NCBI RefSeq assembly: GCF_033115175.1
Contig: NC_084831.1
Span: forward strand, 43,246,002-43,310,001
Direction: 5' to 3'
DNA: 64,000 bases
DNA from: Lepus europaeus
Lineage: Eukaryota; Chordata; Mammalia; Lagomorpha; Leporidae
Shown here: piece after piece, positions 9,833 to 24,800 of the stretch
Layout of the letters: each line of letters opens with the position of its first letter
Numbering within the stretch: the first letter of the stretch is position 1
Program-made: the position numbers and the translations under genes
The notes under the pieces: generated by a model
Databases searched by the model: none
Told to the model about the DNA's origin: nothing
Seen by the model: only the letters and a program-made list of their open reading frames with translations

Positions 9833-12800
9833 CTGGAAAAGGCCAAAGATGCGATGTGAGAAACAAGTTGCTGACCAGATTTGGGTGAAGTCTGATTTTG
9901 GATCTTTGATGCCCACAGTTGAGAAATGACAACCTTGGAAAGCATGGAACTACAGCTTAATTAACCATACTCACGTGAACACTGAGCATTTTACTTCCTG
10001 GTCCTCTGTGAGCCTTGAACCAGTTGACCAGGTCTGATTTTGAGAATGACTTCAGTGCCTCAATCTAACAGGCATAGGGAAGACAGGAAATAAAGATTTG
10101 TTTCAGAAGGCAGATAGCTCTTAAACAAAACCCCCAGGCCCGTTTGGGCCTTGGTTACCATTGAGCACTCCAGGCTCCAGAGAAGGCTAAAGGGGAAGCT
10201 TTATGACACACCATTTCCTAACAGTGACCTATGTTATGTAAGATGGGTTTTGCAGCTACACTAATTAACACCATACACTGAGCTAGAAACCTGTCACATT
10301 AATGTCACAGCTCATAAACATGGTACTTACATACTTTGAGAAAATTCAGCAAATATTAAAACAGATGAGCTAAAACAGTTTTCTTAAAGTGAGCAGCTCT
10401 GCCTCACAGAGCAGCAGGTAAAGCCGGCATCCCACAAGGGCACCAATTCAAGTCCTGGCTGCTCCACTTTCGATCCAGGTCCCTGCTAATGCACCTGGGA
10501 AGGCAGTGAAGATCAGCCCCTGCATCCATGTGGGAGACCTGGAGGAAGCTCCTGGCTTCCAGCTTTGAGCAGCCCAGCTCCATGGCAGCCATCTGGGGAG
10601 TGAACTAGCAGGTAGAAAATATCTCCTCCTCCTCTCTATAACTCTGCCTTTCAAATAAATAAATCTTTAAAAAATAATTCACACTTTATAGGACTACACA
10701 TTATCCAAGGCACCACTGGACTGCACAACCCAGAACTCTTCTGTAAGTTTTACTGTGAGCTGAAAGTTGTCAACATCTGTACCTGGAATCATTAAATCTA
10801 GAGGAGGAATTCCATAAGACTAGTCCTCAGTTTTTGTTAACAGAATCCTTTCTCCATAAAATCCTGTGGTAAACCTAAGTATACAACACAAATACAGAGC
10901 TGCCCTGATCCAAACAGGTGGGTGAGGGACTTAGGGTTAACACTTTGGTGCCAGACCTTAACACATAATCACTAAGGGATATGGTAGCAAGAGAAGTCTG
11001 GAAACAACTGATTAATCAAGAAATGGGCACATAATTACTGGAATCCAGCCAGGACAAAAGTCCCAAGTTTCTCTCCCACACTACACTGTTTTTCTTGGTC
11101 CTGTGACTCCTGTAGAAGCAGGAAGCCTCGCCAGTTCCATCAGGGCTCTTTCTCTGAAAACTCACCTCATGGGCAAGCCGGTCAAAGAGATACTGCTGCG
11201 TCACCACTTCGTTCCAGTTCCTGTCCACCTCCTCACCAAGGTGGGTATCCTCACACTCTTTCAGCTTGATCAGAGCTGTGACCTGTTCCCACAGAAAGAG
11301 TCATTCAGGCATGGCATCGTGCCAAAATAATTAGCCCTGGCCAGCCTGGGCTCTGGTGGGCCTGCCACCATGATAAGGAGGGGTAAAGGTAGATGAACAT
11401 TGTGTTGAAAAAGAGGCGGGCACGCAGCACTGTTAAGACTGATGTCTGTGTGGGGATTTGACCTAGCAGTTAGGATGCCTGCATCCCGTATCTGAGTGCC
11501 TGAGTTGAAGTCCCAGCTCCAGGTCCTGATTCCAGCTTCCTAATACTGCAGACGCTAAGACGCAACAGGTTACAACCAAGTTGGGCCCCTGCTGCCCATG
11601 TGGGAGACATGGAATGAGGCCCTGGTGTTTGGCTTTGGCCTGACCAAGAAGAAGGGAGCTTTGTCTCTACCTCTCAAATACTACTACTAAAATAAGCAAA
11701 TAAAGACTTGTGTCTGGTGTCTTAAGGGCTTGTATACGCCAAGGGCCAAATGACCAGGCAGTGCAGTCACCTGGGTGTTGAATGCATCTTCAGTGAGGTT
11801 CTCGATCTTTTCCTCAAAGCTAGAAAGAAACTCTTCTATCTTCTTATCAACAACTTCAGAGCTGAAATAAAACATCTTCAATTAAAAGCCATCAGAGACT
11901 TGGTATCAAGCAGAGGGAAATGATGAAGACACTAAGGATTACCATTAGGGTACTTCAAAAGGTTCATGGAAAATTTTTTTTTTTTTCCATTTTATTTGAA
12001 ACAGACAGACAGAGATCTTTCATTTGCTGGTTCACTCCCCAAATCCCTGCAAACAGCCAAGGCTGCGCCAGGCCAAAGCCAGAAGCCCAGAACTCAATCT
12101 GGGTCTCCCACATGGGTTACAGGGACCCAAGTACTTGAGCAACCACCTGCTGCCTCCCAGAGTGCATGTTAGCACTAACCGGATCAGAAGCAGAGAAGCT
12201 AGGACTCAAACCAGGAACTGCAACAAGCGATGTGGCAGGTCAAGCAGCATCTTAACGCTGCACCAGATGTGCATCCCTGCATGATCTTTTCATCCCACTG
12301 TCCCTCACGCTTTTGAAGTACCCTGTACTTGGGGACAAAAGCTGAAATGTCTTCCCAGGCCTCAAAACTCTACCTTAAGGTTTGAGGGAAGCAAAGGGGA
12401 AGGGACCCCCAGCCCCAACAGCCCCAGCGCTTGACATGCAACCCAATTTCCTGGTAGCCTCTCTGAGGCAGTTTGCAGGTGTGCTTGACTACCTTGGTTC
12501 TAGCATGAATGCCAGGTCCATGGCATCCCTGCCGTTTTGTCCTCAGGTCTGCCTGAAGAAACACTGGCAAGCCCTGCACAGTGACCACAGGACTTCGGGG
12601 CAAAATCCTCTGAGACCACTGGAACCACTCAATGGCTGGTTAGTCCTGGGTCAGGCCAGCGAGAATTCTCTCGCCTTCCCCCAGTGACTTAACAGAGCAA
12701 GCCCTGCTTGGTCAGAGTTGCCCGAGGTTAAGGAAGCACCTGTAGCCCCCATTCTCCGTGGCCAGAATAATAGTTTGAGCATTTACACAATCACTTACTT

Positions 12801-15800
12801 GTACTTGGTTGCCTGAGTCCCCACCGTGACAGAGAATCCGAGAATCCCGGATGTGTTCCTACAGGTAGGGTAGACGTGGTACCTACAGCCAGGGTGAAGA
12901 GTTACATGAGCTCAGCTGGTCACGTGGGCCCCACCGTCAGAGGCACTAAATGTGAGCAGGTTGCCACCTGTTGTTTCTGGACCTCTGGAGGTCTCGAAAG
13001 AAGACCCATAAATGAGTAGGCAGCTACTTCGATTCTCAGGTTACAAGGTCCAACCCTCTCCTGAACTGGAAACCACAGCTAGCTTTTGGTTTTGACCAAA
13101 CTAAAAACCCAATCATAGTCCAAGACGCAAATTCTGAAGTTCTGACAAGCAGGCATTACGCCTTAAAGGTATGGAGCTCTGAGAGACTGCTCAGTCAGGT
13201 ATTCAACCTGCAAAGTAAGCCCCAACTCCTATCTGAGCTCAGTGTCTTTGCCAGCAGACTTACCCAAGGGTCTGCTTGGTTCGAAGGAAGTCAAAACAAG
13301 GCTCTTCCATGTGCATCTGCAATTCAACACACTACCCATCAGCCCAACTCCTTCCAGTAGAGCAACCGCCCTTCGTTCCCCCCTAAGTATTCTACATTTT
13401 CTTCAAAGTCCAGCCTCCCTTACTATCTTATTCCTAAATAGCCCAGGCGCCCTGTCCATGCGTCCCAGGTGAGAATACCAAATGACCTTCTTACCTTCCC
13501 ATTACAGGTCTCTGACCACACAGGTCCCCAGCCCCCAGCAGAAAGGCTGGACCTCAGTGGGTCAGGGGCTCCTCAAGACCTCCATGCCCCTTCATAGACT
13601 TACCACAAGCAGCTCCATGAGAGTGTATTCTCTTAGACTCCTGGTGCCCGACTGGAAGGAGAAGGTCATAATCATCACCAGTGCCCCATAGCTTACGGAG
13701 CGGATCAATAACCCAGCTATTCCTCAATCACCCCACTCCTCTCTTCCTTCTACTGCCACGCCAGCAACAATTTTATTTACATCTCTGCCTTCCCACTAGA
13801 CAGGAAATGTCTAGCACGAAATCACAGGTGGACATGGAGGTGAGCCCAGCAGTGTCTGACGACCTTGCAAAGTTCCTTGCCCGCAGGATCTTAAGGACAC
13901 AGAGCCAAGTACTTGTAGCTCAAGCCCTAAGGCAATTTGGGGCTTTAAGAATGATATTTGGGCCTTATTCATGCAGGAGAAAAAAGGAATTTCTGTAGCA
14001 ACACACAGGGACCCAAAACCATTCATAAGAAAAATACCTAAGAGGCAGAAACCCTGCTTGGGGACCACCTCCTGGCTGCCCTGGAGACTGGCAAAGTAAT
14101 GCGGCCTCAAAGAAGGAGGTCAGCAAGCAAGGGTATTGCCAGCGCAGCCCCAGCCCCAGGCTCTCTCCTGGGCTCCTCTGACACATTTCTTTTCCCTCCC
14201 ATTGCCCTGGAGGAAAGGCTAAGGGCTCTGTTCCTGACAGCCCTGGTTAGTCAGTGCTGAGATTTCCTGTTCCCATCTAAAGGGCAGCAATAAAACCAGG
14301 CAAAACCTGGTGTCACTACTCTGGGTCAAAATGCCATGCGGAGGGCAGAAGCAGTTTGTATTGGAAGCTAGTGCTAAGAAGTGACTAAGACAGACACCTT
14401 CACAGTGAACCTTACCACATGAAGCTGCCTGCAACTCTGGGCAAGTATTCCTTTCTCTGGTTTTTGGGCAGTCAGATACTGGAAGTGTGGACAGGGCTAG
14501 GCAGGACCAGGCTGTACCACTTACAGAAGCTGGCCTTGGTGGTCAGACTAGATAAAGACTGCGTGTCACCATGCTACAGCCAGGGACACAGGATCCACAT
14601 AGAAGCTGGGCCTCTAGGGAAAGACAAAACCCAACCTACGCTCCAGAACCGCTGTCGCACCTGAATCAAAGGACTCATTAAACTGAGCCAGGGCAGGGCT
14701 CAGCTTCACAAAACAGAGATGGCCATGACATCAGGTGGGTGAGTTTTCTTCTGGCAACTAGACAAGGAGAGTGTCAGGATAAGGCTCGGGCCCAGGGCCA
14801 GAAACACAGGAAAAGAACAAAGATGATGACAAGGCAGCGCCACCCGGAGCCCAGCTCAGGGATTGTCACAAGGCACGCAGGGAAGCCAGGACCACAGCAG
14901 CAGCTAGGAGAGCTCTGACTGGGAAGTTGGGGATCAGGCTGGATAGGCGCAGGTTTAGGGAAGACTCTCACAGCCCTGGAAGTGAGTGGGACGAACCGGG
15001 GTTAGAGCAGGCTAAGGGCAAACTGCAATTGTTGGAAAGCACTTCCTTGGGTTAGATTCCAGTCTACCCTTCCAGAATAGTGTGGAAACAACACAGAATC
15101 TGAGGACAGAGGAATAAATTCGAGACCCAGCAGGTGTGACCTCAAATAAAAGAGGCTCTAAACCTTGGGTTTATCTCCCATAAAACAGAGGTAATGAACC
15201 CTTCCTCAGGTGCTTTGAAACTTTCATGACTGTAATATAATTGTTCTGTTTACTGTATACTGATTGCTTGGCTATGGTTACTTTTGTTCCTTTTTCAAAA
15301 CTGTCATTTTAACAAATATCCTCCTGCTACTTGGGGTTCTATCAGGGGGACATCTAGGAATGAATTTCCATCCACATTCCGGTCCCTGTCCCTCTAGATG
15401 GTGGTTAGGCGATTAAAGAAACAATACCTCACTGTGATTGGGAAAACAACCCATTTTACTGACAGGAGCCATTTTTAAATATGGTTGCTTCGAGAGGACA
15501 AATGGCCCCAGCATTATTCTACAAACGTGACTACAAAAAGGCCTTGAAGGTCTCTGAGTCACTCATTTCCAGGTATTCTGGACCATCGCGTAGGCTTTAG
15601 GACCCGAAAGGTTCTTAAGCCATGATGGCGGCCATGCAGTGGGGCTAACTGACCTGGTAGTACACAGTGACTTCAGAGTTGGCATCACCTTTGTTCAGAG
15701 CTCTCACTTTGCACAGGTGGTGGCCACTGGGCAGCTCAACCACCTGGAATTGCACAGGCATCTCCTGCTCCAAAGGCACGAAGTTCAGTTTCCTGCAAAA

Positions 15801-18800
15801 GAATCAGCGTGGGTCACTGAGGCAGGGCCCTGGTTCCCTTGCCCTCTCCCAAATGCTGTGAAGGAGCCAGGCCTTTCCCCATTCCTGCTGAATGGCTTTG
15901 TTTACCCAGGCCTCAACAAAGTCTACTACAGATAATACTTCAGCTGTGGGTTGAGTAATTATCAACGAAGACCTCAATGCTCTCTTGCTGGTAAGAACAT
16001 ACAAACCTCAAAGACAAAACTGAAACCAATACTTACTCAACAACATATTTCAGGAAATCCATAGACTCCTAATGGGAAAAAAAAAAAAAAAAAAAAGGAA
16101 ACAAAGAGTAACATTAAGCCTGCTTGACAATAATTTTACCCAGAACCAGGAAATTTCAATTATCTAATGCCTGGGGAGTCCTAGATAACATTAAGACGAC
16201 AGAAACAGCCTGCCACCCAAATCCTGAACTAACCACTCAATGATTCGGTATTGATTATGTTTGCTGAACACTAGGTGATGCTTATCAGCTCCTCTTCTGG
16301 CTCCCTTGCCACCTGTGCATCCTCACACTTTCCCCAGTGGATCAAATTTAATTGTTCAGTGTCAGTTTACCCTAGGAGGCGATGCCCACTATAACAACTG
16401 TGACTGTGTTTTAGAAACATGAGCCCTCTGACACAGTCTGGAGAGAGTAAGCAATAGAATAATAAACGTCACACTAAGTGAAAACATCCTTTGCCCAACT
16501 CAAGACTTCTGTTCTCTATAGTACATGAGCTAATGGAAGGGGTGAACTCATCCCCAAAGCTGTTTCTCCCATGGCCCACTCATGGTACCAAGTCCTCTGA
16601 ACCAAAAGTCCCTGTCTGGTACTCACACTGTGCTGATTTAAAAAAAAAAAAAAAAAAACACAAACAGCTATTTCTCCTCTTATTGCTGTGGGTTGAGACT
16701 TTTAAAATTCATTTTATGGGCAGGACAGAAACTAAAGCTTCCTTGGAGGCAGGTGGATGGAGACAGAAGGGGGTGGGGGACAGAAAGCAGCTAGTTTCAA
16801 GAGTAACCATTTATATATTTCACAAAAGGGCCAGTCCTGAGAAATTAGAAAGCCATGGAGAAAGTTATCAACAGCCGAACAATTCAGCGGGAGCATCCTA
16901 CAGAAGCACTCCCGCCTGGAAGAGGCGCATTAGTCACAGGCCCCACAGGCGTATCCATTCAGTCTGTATCAGAACTCCTCATCTGCTCCCAGTCCTACCA
17001 CTGCTCTTGCTCCACAAGTCCACTGGTTCAGGAAAGCAATGTGGCATCATCGTAGACTCCTCTTTCTCCCTTAACCCCACATATAATCAGCCAGTGAGTT
17101 TTGACTACCTACTTTTTTCCTGTTTTTACTTTATTTTATTTTTAATTTATTTGCAAGGCAGAGTTACAGAGAATGAGGAAGAGACAGAGATCTTCCATCC
17201 ACTCGTTCATTCCCCAGATGGCCACAACACCAGGACTGGGCCAGGCCAAAGCCAGGAGCCCAGAACTCCATCTGGGTCTCCCATTTGGATGGCAAGGGCC
17301 CAAGCACTTGGGCCATCTGCTGCTGCTTTCCCAGGTGCATTAGCAGAGAGCTGGATAGGAACGGTAGCAACTGGGATTCAAACCAGCACTGATATGGGTT
17401 ACTGGCATCATGGTCAGCAGTACAACTCACTGTGCTATAATGCTGGCACTACTACACTTTTAAAAATGGTTAAGATGATAAACTTTATGGTTCTTTACCA
17501 CCAAAAAAGGAAGAAAAAAAGAGTTGAGGTGAAAAATGAAGAAGCCTGAAGTAGGCCAAATAAATGAAGAGAAGTATTTAATAAATAATAAGGTAGGAGA
17601 GGCTGGCATTGTGGTATAGCTGTTTAAGCCATTGCCTGCAACATTGGCATCCCACATGAACATGGGTTCAAGTCCCAGCTCCTCCACTTTCAATCCAGCT
17701 CTTTGCTAATGTGCCTGGCAAAGCATTAGAAGGTGGTCCAAATATGTGGACCCCCATCATCCACATGGGAGACCTAGAGGGAGTTTCTCACTCCCAGCTA
17801 TGGCCTGGCCCAGCTCCAGCCATTGTGACCATTTGGGGAGTGAACCAGTAAATGGAAGATCTCTTTCTTTCTGTGTCTCTCCCTCTCTATATAATTCTGC
17901 CTTTCAAATAAACAATTTTTTTAAATGTATAGCTTAGTAGTGTTAGCTACATCCACACTATTGTGAAATAGATATCTAGATCTTTTTCATCTTTCAAAAC
18001 TGAAATTTTATACCCATTAAAAAAAAAAAAAAAACTACTTTCTCTTCTCCTCCATCTTCCAATGCCTGGAAATCACCATTCTACTTTCTATTTCTATGAC
18101 TTTGACTATTTTTGATAATTCTATAATCATACTTCACATAGCAACTTTTACAACAGCTTCACAATGAGTTTCTCTGGATATTTCTTATCCACAAATCTTC
18201 TTGAATCTCAAAAGCTCTCCATCTGCTACAGGATGAAGCCAGAGCTCCCCAGCTGGACATGCAGGTTCAGGTGATGTATATGTATGTACACATCTCTTAT
18301 CATTCTCCTCCTCCTGGTTTCCACACAGTATCTTCAATAAATATAACTGACAGCATACAAGGAGTCTTCAAAAGTCATGGAAAATGCAATAATTTTAAAA
18401 TTTCATTTCCAGGGCCGGCGCCGTGGCTCACTTGGTTAATCCTCCGCCTGTGACGCCAGCATCCCATATGGGCGCCGCGTTCTAGTCCCAGCTGCTCTTC
18501 TTCCAGTCCAGCTCTCTGCTGTGGCCTGGGAAGGCAGTGGAGGATGGCCCAAGTGCTTGGGCCCTGCACCCACATGGGAGACCAGGAGGAAACACCTGAC
18601 TCCTGGCTTCGGATTGGCGCAGTGCTGGCCGTAGCGGCCATTTGGGGGCTGAACCAACGGAAGGAAGACCTCTCTCTCTGTCTCTCTCTCACTGTCTATA
18701 ACTCTACCTGTCAAAAAAAAAAAATTCATTTCCACTAACTTTTTGAGGCCCACATAGACACTCAGTTCTAGCTCTCTATCAGCAGTCTCCCTCACAGGAG

Positions 18801-21800
18801 AACCGCCCAGCAGCAGAGGGATCGAGTTCCGTCCTAAGCAGAAGACGGTAACATTGGCCTGCCAAAACGGCAAAGCTCCCCGGCTAGGGAAGGACTAATG
18901 CAACTGCTGAGTTCTTAACACATGCAGACCCCACCTGCATAACAGAACACCCCACACTCACTGTGCTTGTGACATTCCCTTGTACCAGGCCTTCAACAAA
19001 GAGCTGAGATTTGAATTCTTTGACGAAGCTCAGCAGAGAGTCCAGGGAAAGGCCATCCATCAAAGCCCGGTATTTGTCAATCATAGACCAACGGGCATAT
19101 TCCAAGATTAAAAGCCGCACATCTCTGTACAAAGAACAGGGGGATAAAAGGGTTTCATGACCTAATTGTCAAGTTTTTATTGATAACACATTTCTAAAGA
19201 TAGACAATTTCTATCACAAGATGACATAATCACCAAAAAGCATTTAAAATTGCATACACAAACTTTTAAACAGATTTAGTAACCAATTAGACAATGCATT
19301 TATCTGTTTTAGTTGCACATAAAATGTCTCCCAAAAGTAAATCTGCCAGATACCTAGTCATATGCCAATTTAAAATTACCAGTATTCTGGTTTGAAATCT
19401 CATTAACATGTTATTAATTACTGAAGTCTACCATTATGGGTATCTATTATTGCACAGACAACATGGCATAAGTAATGGTTCTAGTCCAGAATCAGACTAA
19501 CTCCACCCCTATCTCTACAACCTTCTCCCATCCATAAGTTGTTTGAACTGAAAATTTACCTAACATTTGTGATTCAGTTGCTTTACCTGTAATACAAGGA
19601 AAGCAATACTGCCTCCCATTCACAGAGCTTCAGTAAGAATTAAATGAATATATAAACAAATTTCTTATAATAGATCTAGTAAATAAATCCTCAGTAACCA
19701 GAGGTGTATTATTATTCTACCACACTTTAATAAAGTAAATTTCAGGAATTACTGTATTTTAATAAGTAGAATTTCAATAAATAAAGCAATATTCAGGAGT
19801 TAGTGGGTACACAGGGCTATTCTTCATCATATCAGTAGTTGCAGACAATTCTCCAATTTATATTTGGCTATTAGTTTTTGTACTAATTTTTGTACTCTAA
19901 TTTCATGATCAGATTATCAATTCTTACATGCCCTCTTCCCTTGCTTTCCAATTCTAGTAATTGATGGGTTAATTATAACTGTGTCAAGAGCAGGGTTTGT
20001 GTACAAGGCCAGGTTTGCTCATCATTAACAGATGCTCAGAAAGGAGGTCGAGTAAGGATCTGTGAGCCAGGCACACAAAGGGCTGTGTCTGCTCGGAGAG
20101 CAGATGATTCTACTGTCCTCCCAACAAGGTTCCTCCTGCGGACAGGTACCCCAAAGGGTACTTTTTTTTTCTGATTTGCACAAAGTTATCTTATAGCTAC
20201 CATTAACCCTGGACTAAAGTAAGACAAGGTTCTGATGGACGTCCAATTGCCTGTTAGCAGAGGATTTAAGCATTAGTACATATACTGCCCCATGGCCTTC
20301 TAGCTGTCTTGTGGAACCATGGCTGGATTCTGGATAGTTCAGGTTGCCAGATAAGTGAAATGTTAAGCAATTTAACTCAGCTGCTCAGCAAACCACCCAA
20401 CACACTAAATGCACCAATAAACAATTCTGGGCTACCACTAAGCCAGCACCTCTTTAACTGTTATTTCCTCAGAAGGAATGGAGAAAACACCCTTTTTTAT
20501 ACTTCTAGTTTCTCATAAAGTGTTACAGGCTGTTTTCAGTCCTGTTCACAGACAGCTACTTAAGCTGGGTTTAGAAATCCTGTAAACCAATAAACTGGAT
20601 TCCTAAACCACAGAAATTCTAGTATGTCTGTAAACTGGTACTGAAACTATAGCCTGATCCCCCGCAATCTAAATACTTTCCGGCCCTCAGAACGTAAACT
20701 GGTCCTGTGTATACCCACTTGGCCAGAGTCTCAGGCTTGATGAGGATGTTAAAGTAGGTCTTCTTCAACTGCTCAGTTATCATTGTAAAGACAGCTGGTG
20801 TGGAGTTAAACTCAGCTAAGTAGTCAATAATGAGCTGAAAGAGTAGCTAAAAAGAAAAGAAACAGGTACCTTAAGTGGAAAAGCATAGAAATTCACTGAG
20901 TTTTAGGGGAGGAATGTTTCTATTTGGTTTTTACCAGGGGCCCAACATGGTACTAAGTATTATGGGGGATGTGAGAGAAGTAGTAATGGCTCAAAGAATC
21001 ATCAGGGGCTGAAATAGTCAATAATTGGCAAATTTGGAGCAATGATTCTTCTTTTTCTATCATTTTCATGAAATACGTTTTTCTTCCAAATACGTTTTAA
21101 TATAGTGTTATCCAACATCACCCTTACTCTAAAATATGACTTTAATTAGGACATTACTTTTATATATTAATTTGGGAAGCAATGACACTTTTATAATATC
21201 AAGATGTCCTATCCAGAAATATGAAGAGTCTCACTCTTATTTATCTTCTTCTATCTGTTTTAATAAGATTTCTAATTTTCTTTAAATAAGCCCTATACTT
21301 TTCCTATTTACTGCTATGTATTTTATTGCTTCTCTCAACAATGTAAATGATTTGTTACCATCCACTACTAAGTGGTTATCACTACTATAGGAAAAAAGCC
21401 ATTGATTTTGACAGATCAGTCTCATGCCCAGTCATATCACACTCAAACTCCTTATTTTTTTTTTTAATTTATTTGAGGGGGAGAGAAAGAAAGACAGATG
21501 GACAGAGATATCATCCTCTGGTTCACTCCACAAATGCATACAATGGCCAGGAGTCGTCCAAAGCTGAAGCCAGGAGCTGGAAACTCAATCCAGATCTCCA
21601 TCTGGATGGCAGCAACCAAGTACTTGAGCCATCACCACAAATTATTTTTTATTTTAGTAATATATTAGGGTTTCTAAGGATATAATCACATAATTTACAA
21701 TATTTTTCTTTTCCAGAAACTTTGTATTCCATTTTCCCATTTTACTGTAGTAGTCAGAACATCTAAAACAATGATGAATATTAAAGGTGATCATGGATTA

Positions 21801-24800
21801 TTCTTGGCTTGTTCCTGCTTTAATATTCAGTATTTCATCATTTAGTGTAACATTTGCTATTACTGTTTTTTAATTAAAGATTTTATTGTGTTTAAGTAAT
21901 TTCCCTTAATTCCTATTTAGTAGGAATTCCAACTCAAATTTATCAAATGATACTTTGGCATTTATCCCTATATTCAGATAGTGATTCTCATTTGAATCAG
22001 GCTATAATGAGTTATGCCTATCAACTTCCTCATACAAAATAACCCTGGCATTCCTGGTACTTGGTCATGGTAAGTTATTCTTTTTGCTATATTGTTAATT
22101 TAATTTTTAAATTTTTAGCAAGTTTGTATTTATATTCAATAGGTGAAACTGGTCTCTAATTTGGTATACATAGATACATATGTTCTATATTAGCTTTTAT
22201 ATTGAGGCTAGCTAAGCTTAGTAAAATTTAGATCGTGCTTCTCTATGACTTGCATTTCTCAAAAGCTTTCCAAAACATACTTCCCAAATGATAAATGTAA
22301 ATGCATGAAGGCATAAAGTGTAGCTCTATACTATCCCCTTGGGTTTTGCCAGGATACAGGCTATCACCTCTTGGCACAGGTCTAACTTCTGGTAGGTCCT
22401 TTCCTCTAGAATTTTCTTCTATGGACTCAATTCCCCAAACCCTAACATTATATATGCTTTACCCAAGAAGCCTAAATATAAAATTATATTATTTTACCTG
22501 GTATTTAATGATCTAACTCTTTTCGTTAGCACTTCATATTATTTTTTCTCTGCCTATGAAGTTTTTGACAACACTACATTGGAACACATTCCTTTCTTAG
22601 AGACAGATGATGACATGATATAGACCTTGTTTCTAAACGGTTCAGAAACTTAGAAGAGAAATAAGACACACATACTAGAAACAATGGGAGAGAGCAAGAG
22701 GAAGGAAAAAGGGCATAAACTTTTGAGTTCCACTCTATGTCAGGCAATGCGCCTGATCCTTTAAATCTGTAAGGTAAGAAATTTAGCCCATACAGTCCTG
22801 AATACCAGTGTTGGCTGAGAAAAGTTGACAGCAAAGGGAAGTGAATCAAGCCTAAAGCATAGGCTGAATTGTGTGCACTGCCAGTAATTAATGAACTATA
22901 TGTCATTTTTATATATGGTCGATCAAGATTAACACAGCTGTCACCAGCCAAGAAAACACATTATAATCTACATTAATAAACGTATCTTCCCATATTCAGC
23001 TCCCATGCACAGGCCTCTATGCTTGGTACTAAAGTATAACAAACACAAATGTGACCTTAAAGCTCTGTGGAAGAACAGAGTATTTGCACTTACAGGTAGT
23101 TTGTGGTTGAATCCCTTCACTCGAATAATTAACCCGTGTTCTCCAGCCACCAGTTTATACTCCAGCTGTGCCACATCAGCCTCGTAAGCTGGTTCTGCAA
23201 GGTTGTGGGTGAGGATATTCACAAAGACATCAAAGAGGACCACACTGTAAAGGATACAAAAAGCAGCATTAATTGGCAAGAGACATGAAGAAACAGACTT
23301 GTTAAAATGCAGAGTAAGAAACTTTACCTTCAGAAAGTTGTTAATTCCCTGTTTCAGAATGTAAAACTGGACACTAATTTAGTTCAAGGGCAAAGACAGC
23401 TTACCAGTTTCACAGGTACATTATAGAACTTCCACCTTTAGCATGTATATAATCATATATAATATATAATATTTACATATTTATAAATAAGTATATAATT
23501 ATACATCATATGAATATAATATATAATTTTTATAATATTTATAATATATATAGCACAATATAGTAAATGTGATAGGTAGGCATCAATTACAATTAGCCAG
23601 AAGGTTCTGGCTATTCTCCAAGTCTAAGCTCACTGAAGATGTCTAAAATATGAAGGAAAGAGGAGGGTGATATATTCTTCAGAATGGATATTAATAAATT
23701 TTAGTGTTGCTCATCATTCTAAGGGTAGATTTTACAGTTAAGTGGCAAAGGAAAGGAAGAAGTACACTAATACATCTTGAGTGCCTCCTATGACTCAGGC
23801 ACATTTCAGGCTCTCTACTCCCACACTGCAGCTAACTACATAAACATACAAGTTAATTTCCTAAGAACAAGGCAAAATCACATTCCTTAGCTGTCTTTAA
23901 ATGAAGATCAACAGGTCCCCCAGTCCTCACTATACAGGAACCACTAAACCTGGTCTATAGTAAGGACTGTTCTTTAAGGAACTTTCCCAGTCCAGTAATT
24001 CTTATCACCACCTGAACCACCAGCATGTTTCCAATTTGGGTACTAAAGATGAAACTAGAGATGAAACAGCTCCATTTTAATGTTTAGTATAGATTCAAAT
24101 AACTTGTTTAGAGCACAGTAAAAAAAAAAAAAAAAAAAAACCACATAAATCAATAATACAGCTCACATACTAATTAAGATTAAAAAAATTTGAAACAAAC
24201 AAAATATTTTTTCAATCAAAAAGTTTTCCAGAAAACAGGACAACTGCTTACTTTGCAGCAGATTTCTGTATCAAAGGTGAGATCAGATGGAAACGTATAT
24301 ATGCTGAAAGATAAAAGACCACATATAAAACATAGAAGTCTAGAAACTTGCAGTATTTTACACATTTGCTATTTTCCTCTAATTTTTTTAATTCTATAAA
24401 TCTGTTAAATTTTTATTTTTTAAAAAATATATTTATTTGTTTAAAAGTTAAGAGTTACAGAGAGAGAGAGAGAAAGAGAGATGGATCTTGCAACTGCTGG
24501 TTCACTCCCCAGGTGCTACAACTGCCTGGGCTGGGCCAGGCTGCAATCAGGAGCAGAAGCTTCATCTGGGTCTCCTACTTGGGTGACAGGGGCCCACGGA
24601 CTTGGGCCATCTTCCACTGTTTTCCCAGGCCCATTTGCAGGGAGGTGGATTGGAAGTAGAGAAGCCAGGACTCGAATCAGCACCTCTATGGGATGTCGGT
24701 ATCACAGGCAGCAGCTTTACATGCTGTGCCACAATGCCAGCCCAACTCTGTCCTCTATTAGGTCTTTCCATCTGGGTCTCCCACGTGGGTGACAGGGGCT

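Noticed and set aside
16491..17549. Longest open frame in the window (352 codons)
   Set aside because: It crosses unique intron, an A-run and a reverse CSINE, has no domain or homologue I recognise, and lies between well-supported NRDC exons.
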